Positions 1-14,570 of a DNA stretch of 64,000 nucleotides are shown one piece after another. Both the position numbers and the translations under genes were made by a program. The stretch is from Chrysopilus asiliformis (lineage: Eukaryota > Arthropoda > Insecta > Diptera > Rhagionidae). Below the pieces are notes generated by a model. The model saw nothing but the letters and a program-made list of their open reading frames with translations, was not told where the DNA came from and did not search any database. The DNA lies in contig OZ035960.1 in assembly GCA_964034945.1 (NCBI GenBank), positions 25,655,487 through 25,719,486 on the forward strand, read 5' to 3'. Position 1 is the first letter of the stretch. Every line of letters starts with the position of its first letter.

Positions 1-154
1 CTTTGAAGTTGTAAACATTGAGGGTTTTTCTAAACAGTGAAAAAGGCTGAAACAAGCAAAATATAATTATTCCTGAGCAATTATTTGAAACAAAAGTTAA
101 AGAAGTGATTAATCTAATACAAGAAACAAAGATCAGTGATTAAAGTATTCAGAG

Positions 155-1284
155 ATGGCTTCTTCGGTACATTGTCAGTTGTGGATGGGAAGCGTAAGAT
201 TTTTTTTTAAATGTTAATAGCAAAAAGAATGACCCCAAAATCCTAAATAAAAAGTGCAACGAAATAGTAATAAGTTTTTCCGTTTCAGCTTGAGTCCTAC
301 ATGACTGAGAATTTCATAATTGCCGCATTCCGGAAAATGGGCGAAGAGCCCCAAACAGTGCGGCTCATGCGAAATAAATATACAGGAGAGCCGGCCGGAT
401 ACTGCTTTGTCAACTTCTCCACAGACGATCAGGTATTTATTTTGATTACGTGAAAAATATCTGTAATGGATTTGATTGAATTTCAGGCGATTGATGCAAT
501 GCACAAACTTAACGGAAAACCAATACCCGGCACTAACCCGATTGTTCGATTTCGCTTGAACAGCGCCAGCAATTCTTACAAATTACCCGGCAATGAGCGT
601 GAATTTAGCGTTTGGGTGGGAGATCTCAGCTCTGACGTGGACGATTATTCGCTGTATAAAATCTTCTCATCGAAATATACGTCGATTAAAACAGCCAAAG
701 TAATCTTGGACAGTTCTGGCTTTTCAAAGGGCTATGGATTTGTGAGATTCGGCATCGAGGATGAACAAAAGGCGGCGCTATACGAGATGAATGGATATTT
801 TGGTCTCGGAAGCAAAGCACTAAAAATCTGCAATGCAGTTCCAAAGCCAAAAACAGCAGTTACCACTGGAACGACGACTACAACAACAACAACCAGTTAC
901 ATGGGTGGATATGGAAGTGGAACTACCACCACGGACTACTCGCAGTACTACGATCCATCGACATATTGGCAGGGGTATAATGCATGGCAAGGGTATTATG
1001 ATCAAGGAGCTGGTGACCCCACTGCAGCTGCCTACTATCAAGCGGCAACACAACCCCAAACGACTCCACAGACAGTCGCTCAACAAGCGGAGGCCTGGAG
1101 TGCTCAGCATGGAAACTACCATCACGATCACCATCAGGAGGATGAGGATTTAGTTTTGGTGGAACATAAAATTACCCTCGATGCTGAGAAGCTAAACCGG
1201 GAGATGGTGGAGCGGGACCGAAATTTGTGGGATGCTTTGGAAAGCTCCAAGTGGTTGCCCATTGAACAGCTTGAAGTATTCTAA
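155..1284 (+). CDS. Trnau1ap: tRNA selenocysteine 1-associated protein 1 (SECp43)
   Basis: Three exons, 155-193, 289-432 and 487-1284, all with GT-AG borders and phase 0, give 326 residues (human protein 287). The start ATG at 155 begins MASSVHCQLWMGS, whose QLWMGSLE is the RNP2-like strand of RRM1. RRM1 covers about residues 8-88 (RNP1-like AGYCFVNF) and RRM2 about 101-182 (SVWVGDL, then KGYGFVRF). A Thr-rich run and a Tyr/Gln/Trp-rich tail follow, then a conserved C-terminal end containing NLWDALESSKW. The family binds tRNA-Sec and helps selenoprotein synthesis and Sec-tRNA modification in nucleus and cytoplasm; that role is family knowledge. RRM order, spacing and C-terminal motif fit SECp43 rather than a generic TIA1/PUB1-type RRM protein. 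Confidence 0.93.
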
Positions 1285-2239
1285 GTTATTTTAAACCAAC
1301 GTTTTATTCCTTTTTAACTGTATTGTATTGGAAAATAAAAAGTAAAAGTATAGTAAATAAAATGATAAAGATTTTTATTTGAAAATTTAAGAATATTAAC
1401 AATAATAGACTATTTAAACAAACTGCAACATAAAAAATAGAAATAATTTCTAATGATATTCAATGTTGAATAAATAAAAAAAAAGTTTCGTGTAAAAAGA
1501 ATAAAAAATAAAAGCTTTTAAATGGAAAACAATTGAAAAAAATACAATATTGAATTAAACTAGCGTGTTTAACACTTAAAATTGGCTACAAAATGAATTT
1601 TATTGTTAAATAAATTACAAACATTTGCTGATCGATCATTCAACTTCATTGCCAGATTTCTAGTAAAATGTCATTTTCCCCCTGCTGGAAGTTACCCCCC
1701 AGGTTATAAAATTAAGTCCTTCAATCTTTTATTGAAATTTACTAAATATTCTCGTAATGACGATAATTTACAACTTTTCAATAAAAAAATAATTCAAAAA
1801 AATATCCTTACACATACATGTACATCATTATATTTATTTATTTTAGATATAAAAAAAGAACTAACCTCACACACAATTTTTTTCTTTTACTTGTTTTCAT
1901 TTGATTTTATTGTAAATCATTGTTGGAACACTCATTTATAATTAATATTTCTTTTTATCGATTTTTATTTTTTATTTTTGTAAATTGTGTATAAATATTG
2001 TCAACAAAATCGCGTTTTCTAAAAAAAAATTAACTTAAAAGGTTTTTTTTCTCGAAATATTCCTTTTTTGTTTAAGTTTTATTTACATTAAGATTTTTTT
2101 TCATCTCCTTTAAGTTTCCTAATACAGTTGGTAATTATTGGTAAATTACAGTAGGAAAGAAAAACAATTTATGTTATTGAATCATAAAAGCGTCTTACGT
2201 TAATTTGTCTTGCATTTAATTATTTTAGGATACTTGTAT
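1285..2239. other. Convergent 3' intergenic spacer
   Basis: AT-rich sequence between the 3' ends of Trnau1ap and Spp. It contains the Trnau1ap poly(A) signals and presumably both 3' UTRs. Short open frames here show no domain, codon bias or splice context, and I see no other feature. Confidence 0.6.
1334..1361 (+). promoter_or_regulatory. Polyadenylation signals of Trnau1ap
   Basis: Two AATAAA hexamers (1334-1339 and 1356-1361) lie 50-77 bases after the Trnau1ap stop codon, in the expected place for its poly(A) signal. Confidence 0.55.
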
Positions 2240-2788
2240 TCATTTAGCTTTCTTTGAATCTTTTTTCTTGTTTTCCTTAGCCTCCTTTTCTTTCTCTTTC
2301 TCTTCAGGATGATCCTCATAGCTAAAATGAAAATAAGAAAATTGTGAATTTTATAAAAAGACTAGCTTGCATACCCGTCGTTGCCGGGTTGTTTTTTTTT
2401 TGATAGTTTATGTTGGAGCTAAACTTCAGGCCAATCGGCTCGGTAGTTTCCCCGCGAAAGAGTAACATAGAGGAAGAGCAAAGTTTCGATATTACTTTAC
2501 CCTCTACCCTTACTCCCCCACCTCTCGGGCTACTTTTTAATGGATCTATGTTATGGCTGGACCCCCGACGAAGATCTACGCCAAATTTCAGGCCAATCGG
2601 TTCAGAGTTTCCCTGCGAAAGAGTAACATAGCGCAAAAACTAAGTTTCGAAATCACTTTACCCCCTCCCCTTACTCCCCCCACCGCTCGCGATACTTTTC
2701 CGTATTCCTATGTTGGAACCAGAACTACCACAAACACTCATACCAAATTTCAAGTCAATCGGTTCAGCCGTTTTTGCGTAAAAGAGGA

Positions 2789-2823
<35 letters not shown>

Positions 2824-4543
2824 TCAACTCATTTTTATATATTAGTATGATTGACCAAATTCAGTGGATTTTTTTCTGGCTGTGAAATGCTAAGATTTAT
2901 TTTAAAACATTAAAAGTGAAAATTTAATTTTCGTAAAAATTTGTAAGAAATAATATTTTTTTCAAATATCTCGAGAACCGTTAAAGATTCGTAAAAACCG
3001 CTAAAGGAAACAAAATGTGGAAATTTTTATATCCTTTAAAATTTGTTATTATATAGATTTTTTTTGCCAAAAACGCATAGATTTCGAAAAAAGTTCAAAA
3101 AACTTTATTTAAAAAAAATGTGAATTGTTTTGTTTTATTGAATTTTTGTTTTGTCGCTATCTCAATCAAAATTTAATTCTTTTTTATTATACAAACAATC
3201 TTTCTCAAAATTATTGCAGTATTTGAAAAAACTTTTGTTAATTAAACCACAAACCTGGGAAAACCACATTTAAAGTCCACGTCAGAGATAGATAAAATCT
3301 TTTTGAATTTACATAAACTAAAAATATGAAAAATATTTAACTTACGCGAACAACGTCTTCAGGTCGCCCTTGATAATGGCCAGCAAAATCGGGGTACCCA
3401 TGCACGCGGGTACCAAGTATAGCAGAGCTGGCTGAGCATGTTTGAACACATGCATGACGAAAATAGTTGCCAAAAGGCCCAGGAAGTAAGCAATGAAGGT
3501 AGCATAAAAGTAGGTCTTACTCTTCCGCTTCAAACTGAAGTCGAACCGAAGCAGCAGGGCAATGAAAATGCCAGGAATCACGATATCACCCAAGCCCAGC
3601 ATAGCGAAATTGGATGCATTCAGACCGTTAGCGATGAGATCCTGCGGGAAGACAAGTTTAATGGGCGCCTCAAAGCTCTTGGCCACTGTGACCATAACGT
3701 TGGTGCCAAACACCCAGAAGATATCGTAAATAAAGAGCCCGCCGAGAAGAATGCATCCAGTCACAACGTTGTTCAAATGCAGCAACTCCACACCATTCAC
3801 AGCGAATGCCAAACCGAACAGGTTGTTGGCTATCCAGTGCTTCTTTAGTAAATACCAAACACCGATCACCGTCGAGATGATCAGACAGACGATGTCGTGG
3901 GAAGAGAACTTGTAGTTGATCAAGTCGTTTTTCTTGTTGCCTTCGCCACGCGTGAACAAAATGTGGAATGGAATCTTCGGAATGGCAGTAGGTATCAGTG
4001 ATCCAATTACTGGACTGAGGAGATGCGAAAGCGCCATAACACCAAGGAAGAAGAAGTATCCAGTCAGCAGGAGATTAATGTACTCTTTCGAGAATATCTT
4101 GAAGAACATGTACAGGCCAAAAAGGGCGCACGACGCGATTATAGGGAACATCATGGCGTCTTTTGATGTCATGCTGTCCGCCTTCTCGCCCGATTCCTAA
4201 AAACACATAAAGAGCGTGAGATTAACATCGCAATTATTGACATTTTATGGAATGCGTGCGTAATACAAAGGACACAGAAGGATGGGGACCACTACCAAAA
4301 AAATTGTGTAGTGTTGGCGGAAATAGTACTTTTTGCGTTTTTTTACATTTTCTTACTTACCTTTTTTAGCTTGTGGTGTCTCACGGACCGATAAGACCCG
4401 AAAAATATCGGTAACATAGCCATAACCACCAGACTTCCATATGCGACTGCCATTCCTTCAGGAGTCGATGGAGTTTTCGCGTTAATTTTCTCTGTCACAT
4501 TTTCAGCGACTTTCTGTGCTGCCTCCACTATTTGATCGCCCAT
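2240..4543 (-). CDS. Spp: Signal peptide peptidase (intramembrane aspartyl protease)
   Basis: Three exons on the minus strand: 4361-4543, 3346-4196 and 2240-2321, phases compatible, 371 residues. The start MGDQIVEAA is the first ATG followed by the family's conserved N-terminal STPEGMAVAYGS. GXGD-protease signatures are in place: YDIFWVFGT with Asp219, LGLGDIVIPG with Asp265 and QPALLYLVP (PAL at 317-319), the same residue numbers as in human SPP. Multiple membrane segments surround them. The last exon encodes YEDHPEE and a Lys/Glu-rich cytosolic tail; the final residues KKAK resemble a C-terminal dilysine ER-retention signal. SPP cleaves leftover signal peptides and TM anchors in the ER membrane. 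The longer upstream open frame to 4753 lacks family similarity, so 4543 is chosen. Confidence 0.95.
2360..2852. repeat. Dispersed repeat with three degenerate internal units and (GACA)n tail
   Basis: Lies in the last Spp intron. It starts near the palindrome-like acccgtcgttgccgggt and ends in an eight-fold cagacaga-type run (2789-2822) followed by ttatatattagtatga, a layout common at the 3' ends of arthropod non-LTR/SINE-type repeats. Between them, the motif caggccaatcggttcag-like followed by gcgaaagagtaacata recurs three times (about 2428, 2591 and 2748, the last more diverged), each time followed in the first two copies by a pyrimidine-rich ctttaccc...actccccc stretch. It is non-coding: open frames across it are by-products of the repeat. 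The class is uncertain. Confidence 0.6.
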
Positions 4544-4906
4544 TTCCTTTTTTCTGTCCGATGACTTGTCCGTTTGAAGAAGGTTTCGCCGTTCTTTGCT
4601 ATCTCGATTTGCTAAATATCTGCCACAAATCGAAACACTTCTGAAACCAAAAAAAAACTTTCGTAGATTGACACGTCCACGGTATGGCCCAGTGTACTTC
4701 AGAAATCCCACGACTACGAACCAAAAATCCCCTTTTCCACGAAAATCCCACAAAATTCTTCAAAGTTGCCCAATAAACGTATCGCGTGGAAAGCAGTTTC
4801 TTTTGGAGATCGAATACGGCTTTGTGATAGTTTTTAGAAATGATTCGATGCTGAAAGTGTGTTTAAATATGTGTATATTATTTAAAAAAAGGCGAAAAAA
4901 TATTAA

Positions 4907-5921
4907 GCTAGAACCACAAATAACATACAGATGAACAGAGCTCAAAGAAAACCATGTTATATGAAACCAAATCAAGCGAGCTTTTAAAAGCCGAAAAACT
5001 TTTTCCTCTGGGAGAGCCTTGTCTTCGGTTCTTTTGAGATGATTTCAAGCTTTTGTAAACTTGTTTTATACAACCCCCCGCCGCGCCAATCATACAAAAA
5101 ATTCAACACATTTATTACATTCACTTGTGTGTGTGTTCGGCATACCCCTGCCAAATTTGTCATCAGGGCGTCATCGAGGACGTCATTATGACATATCTGG
5201 TGACCGTCATGGGAATTCTCTTATGACATTTGTTCGGAGGTGGTAGATTTGGTCATTATATATAAATCGTACATAATGACACCCCCGATGACTCGTCAGT
5301 GGCATGTCATCTAGAGTATGATTTTCGTTCTTTTTTTACTTACCAAACCGCAAAAAAGTGGTTGTGTGGGTTTGTTGCCATGGTTGTGTAGGAAAGTTAG
5401 TGACAAAAATTTGGCAGGGACGATTTGACGAGAAACTATCTCTCCACTCTCGCTCAAAATTTAAGTCAAAAGCTTTTGTCGGCTGATCTTCTGTCGGCTG
5501 ATCTGGTTTCATATAACATGGTTTTCTTTGAGCTCTGTTCATCTGTATATTATTTGTGCTAGAACCTGAATCGTACGTCGATGCGTCCGTCACGTTGACA
5601 GTTCGAGTAAAATCAACGGGATGCTATGAGTGCTCCCCTAATAATACGTTTTCCGATGCGGCAACCGTATAGAGTAGGTCGAATTTCTACTTTTACATGC
5701 GGCAACACACAGAAATGTCATTTCCCAAAAAAGTTTGTTTACGATTTAAGCTATTTAAGTATGGAACAAATTGAAAGTAATTGTTTCGACGATAAACTAA
5801 TAGAAGAAGTGCAAAACAATGATTAACTCCAGATTCGTTGCCGTACCCAACTGTCACCGCATAAAACTGTCAACCGGACGGAAGCATGACGGACGCATCG
5901 ACATACGATTCAGATTCTAGC
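4907..5921. mobile_element. Second foldback MITE, split by the inserted 642-bp element
   Basis: Inverted repeats gctagaa...ctgaatcgta.gtcgatgcg occur at 5558-5594 and, reversed, 5886-5921 (35 of about 37 bases match). A short stretch gttgacagtt just inside is also shared by both arms. The left few bases are duplicated at 4907-4915 by the later insertion. Without the insert this element is about 365 bp. It is non-coding; the open frame at 5626-5826 inside it has no recognisable domain. Confidence 0.7.
4916..5557. mobile_element. Long-TIR MITE (Mutator-like) with 9-bp target duplication
   Basis: 642-bp element whose ends are about 54-bp near-perfect inverted repeats (left begins acaaataacatacagatga; right, reversed, acaaataatatacagatga). 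It is flanked on both sides by the identical 9-mer gctagaacc (4907-4915 and 5558-5566). Long TIRs with a 9-bp duplication are the hallmark of the Mutator superfamily (established knowledge). No transposase is encoded, so it is a non-autonomous copy. It has landed inside the left terminal repeat of another element (4907-5921). Confidence 0.8.
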
Positions 5922-6112
5922 TTTAAGATTGACCACTCCAGTTATTAAGTAACTCTATTTATTAAGATTCCAGACCTAAAACATTTTTTGAGGTTTTCGA
6001 GCAGTTGCTCGAAATTTAAATTTTCGTATGACTCTCTGAAATTTTGTTTAAAATTGTAGATAAAAGTGGCTCGCTGATTTGCTCTGTCATTCTTTGAAAT
6101 AATTTGAAAAAA

Positions 6113-6845
6113 ATGGAGACGATTTTGGGAATCAAGGGAAAAGACTTTGTGATGGTCGCAGCGGACTGCACTCAAGCCCATTCCATCATTTTGAATAAAT
6201 CAGGTAAGCGAAGACTGAATTACAAGGTTCTAACCTCAAAATAATGATTCGGCATAATTTTGCAGATGAAAACAAAATCCACAAGATTTCCGATAACTTA
6301 ATGATGGCTACAATTGGCGAGGCTGGCGATACAATCCAGTTTACTGAATACATCGCGAAAAATATCGCACTTTACAAAATGCGCAATGGTTACGACCTAA
6401 GCCCCAAAGCTGCTGCTCACTTTACTCGGAAGAACCTTGCTGATTACTTGCGATCGAGGACTCCCTACCATGTTAATTTATTTGTTGCTGGGTAATTTCT
6501 GTAATTTACGGACCTCTTGCATTTTTACATAAATTGTTTATTAGGTTTGACGAGAAGGAAGGGCCCGAGCTGCACTACGTCGACTATTTGGCCAACGCCA
6601 AGACTCTGAACTACGGTGGACAGGGATATGGTGGACTGTTTTGTGCGAGTATTTTCGATCGCTACCATCATGCCAATATTACGCAGGACGAGGCCTATGA
6701 TGTCATGAAGAAGTGTGTTTTGGAGATTCAGAAGCGATTGATTGTAAACTTACCTAAATTCAAAGTAGCTGTAGTTGATAAAGAAGGCATCAGGAATCTG
6801 GAGGAGATCACATCTCAGAACCTGATTGGTTACGTAACTGCTTGA
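6113..6845 (+). CDS. Prosbeta4: Proteasome subunit beta type-2 (beta4)
   Basis: Three exons, 6113-6203, 6266-6491 and 6545-6845, phases 1 and 2, 205 residues (human PSMB2 201). It starts [18 protein letters not shown] and has no propeptide or catalytic Thr1, as expected for this non-catalytic beta subunit of the 20S core. Conserved blocks include [28 protein letters not shown] and [18 protein letters not shown]. It is divergent from Spp across the MITE nest and convergent with Pus10 131 bp downstream. The ATG at 6113 is preceded by an A-rich context and aligns exactly with the family N-terminus. Confidence 0.95.
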
Positions 6846-6873
6846 TTATTTCCCATTTTTTTTACAAAATTTA

Positions 6874-6879
6874 AATAAA
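6874..6879 (+). promoter_or_regulatory. Polyadenylation signal of Prosbeta4
   Basis: AATAAA 29 bases after the Prosbeta4 stop; a further AATAAA pair sits near 6948. Both fall in the 131-bp gap to the convergent Pus10 stop. Confidence 0.5.
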
Positions 6880-6976
6880 TATTTTCAATCAACTTGAATA
6901 CTTAACTAGTTTTTTTACTGCACCACTATTAAATCTGGAAAAGTTGAATAAATAAAAACAAGATTAATCTTTGGTA

Positions 6977-8581
6977 CTACGAAGAATTTATTTTATTATT
7001 TATGTGCTTTGGCCAATCTAAGTCAATAGCTACAACGTCCAATGCTATGATATCGATCCATTCCTCAATTATCGAAGCAATACTAGGTTGCGTTCTCCCG
7101 AATTCGCCATGGACCAGCTCCTTGATATAAGTGCCTGCCTGCGTCACAACGTCCAGCACAATCGCTTGTGGGTGATCTCGATCGAGGTATGCCTTCACAC
7201 TGTAGACCGTCCGCGGCCTAGCAAGAAGCGGACGTCGATGTAAAACTCGAATCGGTGTCAACTGTTGTATTTCGAAGCCATTCGGCATATTGAGTTTATT
7301 CAGCGTTTCTAGATTGGGCGGCTTCTTTAGTGTGCACAGAGCTCGATAGAACTTTCGTTTCTTCTCCTCGCCCATTTTTATATGAACTAAATCCTTTCTG
7401 TCTACCAACTGTAAATGCTGAACAGAGATTTTCTGAGACTTCTCTGTAGCCAGTTCCATCGCAGCGGCTACATTTTGAGCTAGTGTTGTTTTCTTAGAGT
7501 CTGGTATTTCTAGTACAAAAGGCCGCCCTTCTCCTAAACAGCGAACATCGACGTCTTCTCGGCCACTCGATGAGAAGATCACACTTTCTGGTGAAACCCT
7601 AAACAGATTGTTATAAGATTTGATTAGCTGCATAAATCAGAAGTTGAATGTGACTCTTACCCAAAGTACGGCGTGACACATGCTGCAATAAGCTCCTCAA
7701 TGCTGTCTTCCATAACCCGTTTCCCATGGAGCACCCAAGGCGAATGCGAAAGCTCTCTACTGTATTTTCTATAACGTCCAGCTAAGAATACAGTGGGACC
7801 AACCACCGTGACTCTTGTGACATTTAAAGCAGAAGTTGGAACGTCTGGAGGCACGGGTAAATGTTTTTCATAAGTATCTGAAGAAATGTTACTTGGAATG
7901 AAGTTCTTTTCGAAGAACCCCCTCGTCATTTCCTTTTGGAACCCCTTTTGCCTGCCATGTGTGCAACTGAAGAACTCTATCTTCAAATGTTTGATGGTTT
8001 CCAAATCTTTTCCTTCATCTTCGTGGTTTAAGAACACGTTTATCATAATGCCACTGTTTTGATCGTAGGTTTTACCGATTATCGGTGCGAGTTTTGAGTT
8101 CAAAACAAGTTTCGCGGCTTCTTTTAACGGTACTTCGGGTGGCCTTGTATCATCAATTGCACTGCCAAATTTTTTAATCAGCGCTAGCCACAAGGATAAC
8201 TGACGAATTTGCAGGATCACTGGAAACGAAAGTGCAACCACAAAACAGCCATTTTCATATTCAGCTAGCGGCGGATAAGACGCTATCTGGTCAATGATTT
8301 TATTAAGGGTTTCTGGTGCGAAAAATCCAAAGCAAACAGTGCAGTAATTCTGCTTTAATTTCTTTGGCGCATTTGAATTTTGTTTATTCGGCAGAGAAAG
8401 TCCTAACTAAAATCACGCATTGTGTTTATGATTTTTTCATTGTTCGTGATTAAATCTTTACCTTTTGCAGGGATAATTCCACGTCTTCATAGTCATCGCC
8501 ACGTGCCTTGAAATGCCGCAAACAGCAAATATCACAGCATCCACACTCTTTTAAAAAATCCAAAATTTCCTGGTTCGACAT
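6977..8581 (-). CDS. Pus10: tRNA pseudouridine synthase Pus10
   Basis: Three minus-strand exons, 8462-8581, 7661-8406 and 6977-7598, give 495 residues (human 529). The N-terminus carries two Cys pairs (C16-x2-C19 and C62-x2-C65) that form the family's zinc-binding module. A THUMP-like middle follows, then the catalytic domain with SGREDVDVRCLGEGRPF (Asp304 aligns with the catalytic Asp of pseudouridine synthases) and QAGTYIKELVHGEFGRTQPS. Pus10 makes pseudouridine 54/55 in tRNA, and in animals also assists miRNA processing (family knowledge). The first in-frame ATG after the upstream stop is at 8581; the open frame running to 8701 has only TTG starts, so it is not used. Confidence 0.93.
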
Positions 8582-9834
8582 TTTTTTCAGATAATCACGA
8601 AAACTGTCAAATAGCAAAGTGATAGCAGCAGCGGACACTAAAAAGTGCGTTTGGTGGTTCGCAGAAGCAATCCATTTCCTTAAACTTTGCTGAAATGCCA
8701 ACAGCGCCTTTGATATGAGAAAATCCAGTGGGTCTTTCTTGTACTAAACGTTATGGATTTTTTGAAAATACATTTTGGATAATAAATTTTTGTCTTAAGC
8801 ATTTAGAAGTTTCCAATAGAAAAATGTCTTAAAAAAATTACATTGATGAAAAAACAAACAAACTATCATGTATGCCAAAAGTTTGTGGCGTCCTCGGATT
8901 TTCTGAACTAGTTTTTACTAAATGAAATGTTTTAACGCGTATTTCTAAAAAAATTAGACGAGCCCAATTTTTTTAAAACATTTTAATGGCAGGGCAGGGA
9001 CAGCAAAGTTTTTTTTAAATCAAGACCGCAATGATTTTTGTAGCGTTGGATGACCAAAAATCCTAGTCGTTGTAAAGCTGAGGAAGAGAATGGCATAAAA
9101 TAATTTTTTAAAAATTTCACATTTTTCCTTCGATAAAAGTTTCTTAGATCGTGTCACTTCATTATTAGCAAGTAAGAAACATAGATTTGAGCCAAATGCA
9201 AGATTGGTTACACGGAAATTATTTTTATTTTCTATTATTTTCGCTTTAAATTTTATGTCTATCAAAACTACAAACAAGTTTAATGTTTGGTGATCATTTT
9301 ATATAATTTTTGTAAATGGTATATTCTAATTATATTCAAAGCTAAAGAGAACCGAAATTAAGTGAAATTAACATACATTTTATGTATCAGGTAGTAACTT
9401 TTTTAAAATTTAAATAACTGATAAACTATTTACAAATCTCTTTATTTTATTTTTTATTCATTTATATATTATAATTTCTATTAGACCTCTGGCATTTATT
9501 GAAAAATCTCAATTTCTATTTTTATATCACTGAATTTTTTTTAGACTCTAATGAATTTTTTTACTAGGAATTATTTCAATTTTTTAAAATTATTGTTAGA
9601 AGGATTGCATATCATTCTCTTGTCTGTATTTAAAAATTTACATGATATTTGATTGTTTACAGTTAAAAAACACAATGAATGTTTTATTTAGATTTACAAA
9701 ACTAATAAAACAGGAATATTAAGTTAACAATAGCTGTTAAAAAAAAAAAATGTACAAATTAGGGACAAAATTAAACTTAACTAAATTTGTCCCTTTGGTT
9801 TTCGTTTACAAAAAACATGTGTAATGCCTATAAA

Positions 9835-10245
9835 AGATTGGCCGACAGTAGCAGCAAACGTTCTGATTGGCTGAAAATCGATAACAAGACGTCACATGCA
9901 ATCTTACTGCTCGTTAATCGCAAAGCCTAATTTTACTGCATGTGCACATACAGGAAATTTGATGTTAGGTTAGATTTTTACTGGAGAAAAAGCGAAAAGA
10001 TTTGAAAATATATAATAGTAATAAAGGTCGAAATTTTGCTGCTCCGGTATGTGAAATGCAATGTGTTTCACCGAGCAGCAATTCTCATTTCATTCACCCC
10101 GATTGTGAGTGTCGTGTCGTTTTCGACAAGAGTCGTTTTACGTGTTGTTGTTGGTAGAAAAACACTAACAACAACACGTGAAACGACTCTTGTCGAAAAC
10201 GACACGACACTCGCAATCGGGGTGATTGCTAATGTCGGCCAATCT
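9835..10245. mobile_element. MITE with agattggccgaca terminal repeats
   Basis: The 19-mer agattggccgacagtagca at 9835 recurs in inverted form at 10227-10245 with one mismatch, bounding a 411-bp non-coding block. The large palindrome at 10094-10225 occupies its right end, so the palindrome may be a secondary insertion or part of the same element. Confidence 0.5.
10094..10225. repeat. Near-perfect palindromic element
   Basis: Two arms of about 57 bp starting tcaccccgattg.gagtgtc fold back around a short centre (gtagaaaaacac). Almost every position pairs, including gttttcgacaagagtcg. The same arm recurs at 14505-14570. Open frames across it on both strands arise from the symmetry and are not genes. 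Confidence 0.75.
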
Positions 10246-11094
10246 GACACGGCTCTAAAGCTTTACCGTGAAATTGGAATTAAATACTTTTTACATATTT
10301 TTGTTGTGAAAATTATAGCTGTACATTTGTTTTACAAGAAACTAGGTAAAATTTGCCTTTTATTTATAGGAAAAATTTCCTCATTTCTAATTTCAGTTTA
10401 AAAACTTCATCTATCGAAATATAAAAAAAATCGCGCTCCAAATTCACAGTAAATCAATTCATCAAAAAAAAATTGAAATAAAATGGAAAATTATTTGTAT
10501 TCGAATGTTCGCTACATTTAACACAAAATATTACAAATATTTAAGCCACTGGAACCCTTATCTGGTATTTCTTGTGTTAAAATATTCATTTAACTTTCTT
10601 ATTGGAATTGTTATATTACAAAATATATCATTACTTTACTTTAAATCTCTTTTTAAGAAAAGCTATTTTTTTGTTAGAAAATAAACAACTAAAAATAAAT
10701 TTTATGACACTAAAAAAGTTGTTCACCTACGTTTAAGATTTTTCTTATAATTTCATCGACTATTTATTCGTAGTCAGCTTAAAAAAATGCTTAAATTTAT
10801 ATAATCATTTTATTGGATAAAAAATATATTTTATTTTATAATATTTCTGTTAATTATAATATTTTCCTTTACTTTAACTCTTATTAACAAGTCACGTTCA
10901 GTTTTTTTAAACAAAATATAGTTCCTTTCAGTTTTTTTATGTTTGACATATTTCTTTTTATTTCATTATAATTCATTAATGTTTTATTTATTATAATAGC
11001 TTAGAAAATATAATGCAATTGTTAAACATTCTTCATTTCCTTAAAACAATATTGTAATATTTAAAGAATTATTTAAAAGCAGTTACGTTCAGTA

Positions 11095-13639
<2,545 letters not shown>

Positions 13640-14504
13640 CCTCAGTTTGTCTTAAACGCTAATGGCAATTACGCAGGCAGATCGAAACCTCTTGAATCGA
13701 TTCGTCCCCTACTGCATCTTCCGTCTTAATATTCAGAGCTGAAAACTGGTCGATTTGTGCTTCTCGGCGATTTTTGTACTTCATAGGAACCAACGCAAAC
13801 GTCACAATCTTTGGAAGTTATTGAACATGACACTTTCTGATGAATCGCTGTACTCTTTTTTACAGATTTCTCAGCATGGCTGTAGTGAGGGAAATCACTG
13901 GAGCTAATAGTCACTGAAAAACCACTAGTTTTCCTTAATTATTCAGAAATTTTCCACTTTCCCGAGATATGTTGAGGTTCTTAACTTCTGCACGCAAAAT
14001 ATACTCAAAATACCCTCGAAAATTTTAGATGACATCGAATTTCAGAATTGCCAGACGGAAATTGTGAAACTGGAAAAATTTATTTTTTGAACTCTGGATG
14101 ACCCCAAAAATAGTGGGATTTCCGAATTATTTTTTTTTTAAATTACTATTATTCAACTAATGTCTTTTTCATTGAAAATAAATATAAAAAATATTTGTGG
14201 CTGTACTTCTGAAATGCCTCCAGGACCAATCAAGTCACGACTGATATATAATGGTACCTTAAGTCACGCTATGTGTGTCATTGGGCCTGTGATTTTCTTA
14301 TAACTGTAAAAAACTTGCAAAACTTCGAAATTCAAACTGTTAATTGTTCAAGAACTATTTTTGTATTGGTACTCGTATAATTTAAAGTAAAGATAAAAAT
14401 ATTAGCTTCAAAATGAGATACTATTCATTTCAATCCGCTTTCTAAAGATATTATAATGGTTTGTCTATTGAATTTATTTTTGGAACGATAAAAACGACAT
14501 TTTC

Positions 14505-14570
14505 TACCAACAACAAAACGTAAAACGACTCTTGTCGAAAACGACACGACACTCGCAATCGGGGTGATTA
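14505..14570. repeat. Half copy of the 10.1-kb palindromic repeat
   Basis: The segment cgactcttgtcgaaaacga...tcgcaatcggggtgatt matches one arm of the palindrome at 10094-10225 with very few changes, including its central ttctaccaacaac. The opposite arm is missing, so this is a truncated copy. Confidence 0.7.

Larger units (their letters stand above)
8582..11094. other. AT-rich intergenic region, Pus10 to Rspry1
   Basis: Probable Pus10 5' UTR/promoter near 8582-8760, then very AT-rich sequence. The only clear structures are the inverted-repeat element at 9835-10245 and the palindrome inside it. A tataaaa at 9830 could act as a TATA box but lies at the edge of that repeat. No coding exon is supported. 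Confidence 0.5.

Noticed and set aside
820..1153. Open frames overlapping the Trnau1ap Thr/Tyr-rich exon
   Set aside because: Low-complexity shadows of the real frame, which continues to a conserved C-terminal end.
3438..3848. 136-residue frame antisense to Spp
   Set aside because: Shadow of the conserved Spp coding exon on the opposite strand.
4544..4753. Extended Spp start at 4753
   Set aside because: The extra 70 residues are Arg/Phe-rich, without SPP similarity; MGDQIVEAA at 4543 matches the family start.
8450..8701. Longer N-terminus for Pus10 extending to 8701
   Set aside because: The upstream extension has only TTG/CTG starts and no family similarity; the first ATG (8581) gives the expected zinc-module N-terminus.
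9829..9860. TATA-box promoter (tataaaagattgg)
   Set aside because: It overlaps the terminal repeat of a MITE and no coding exon follows.
10036..10401. 121-residue frame through the 10.1-kb palindrome
   Set aside because: The frame and its mirror on the minus strand both arise from palindromic symmetry; no domain, no splice context.
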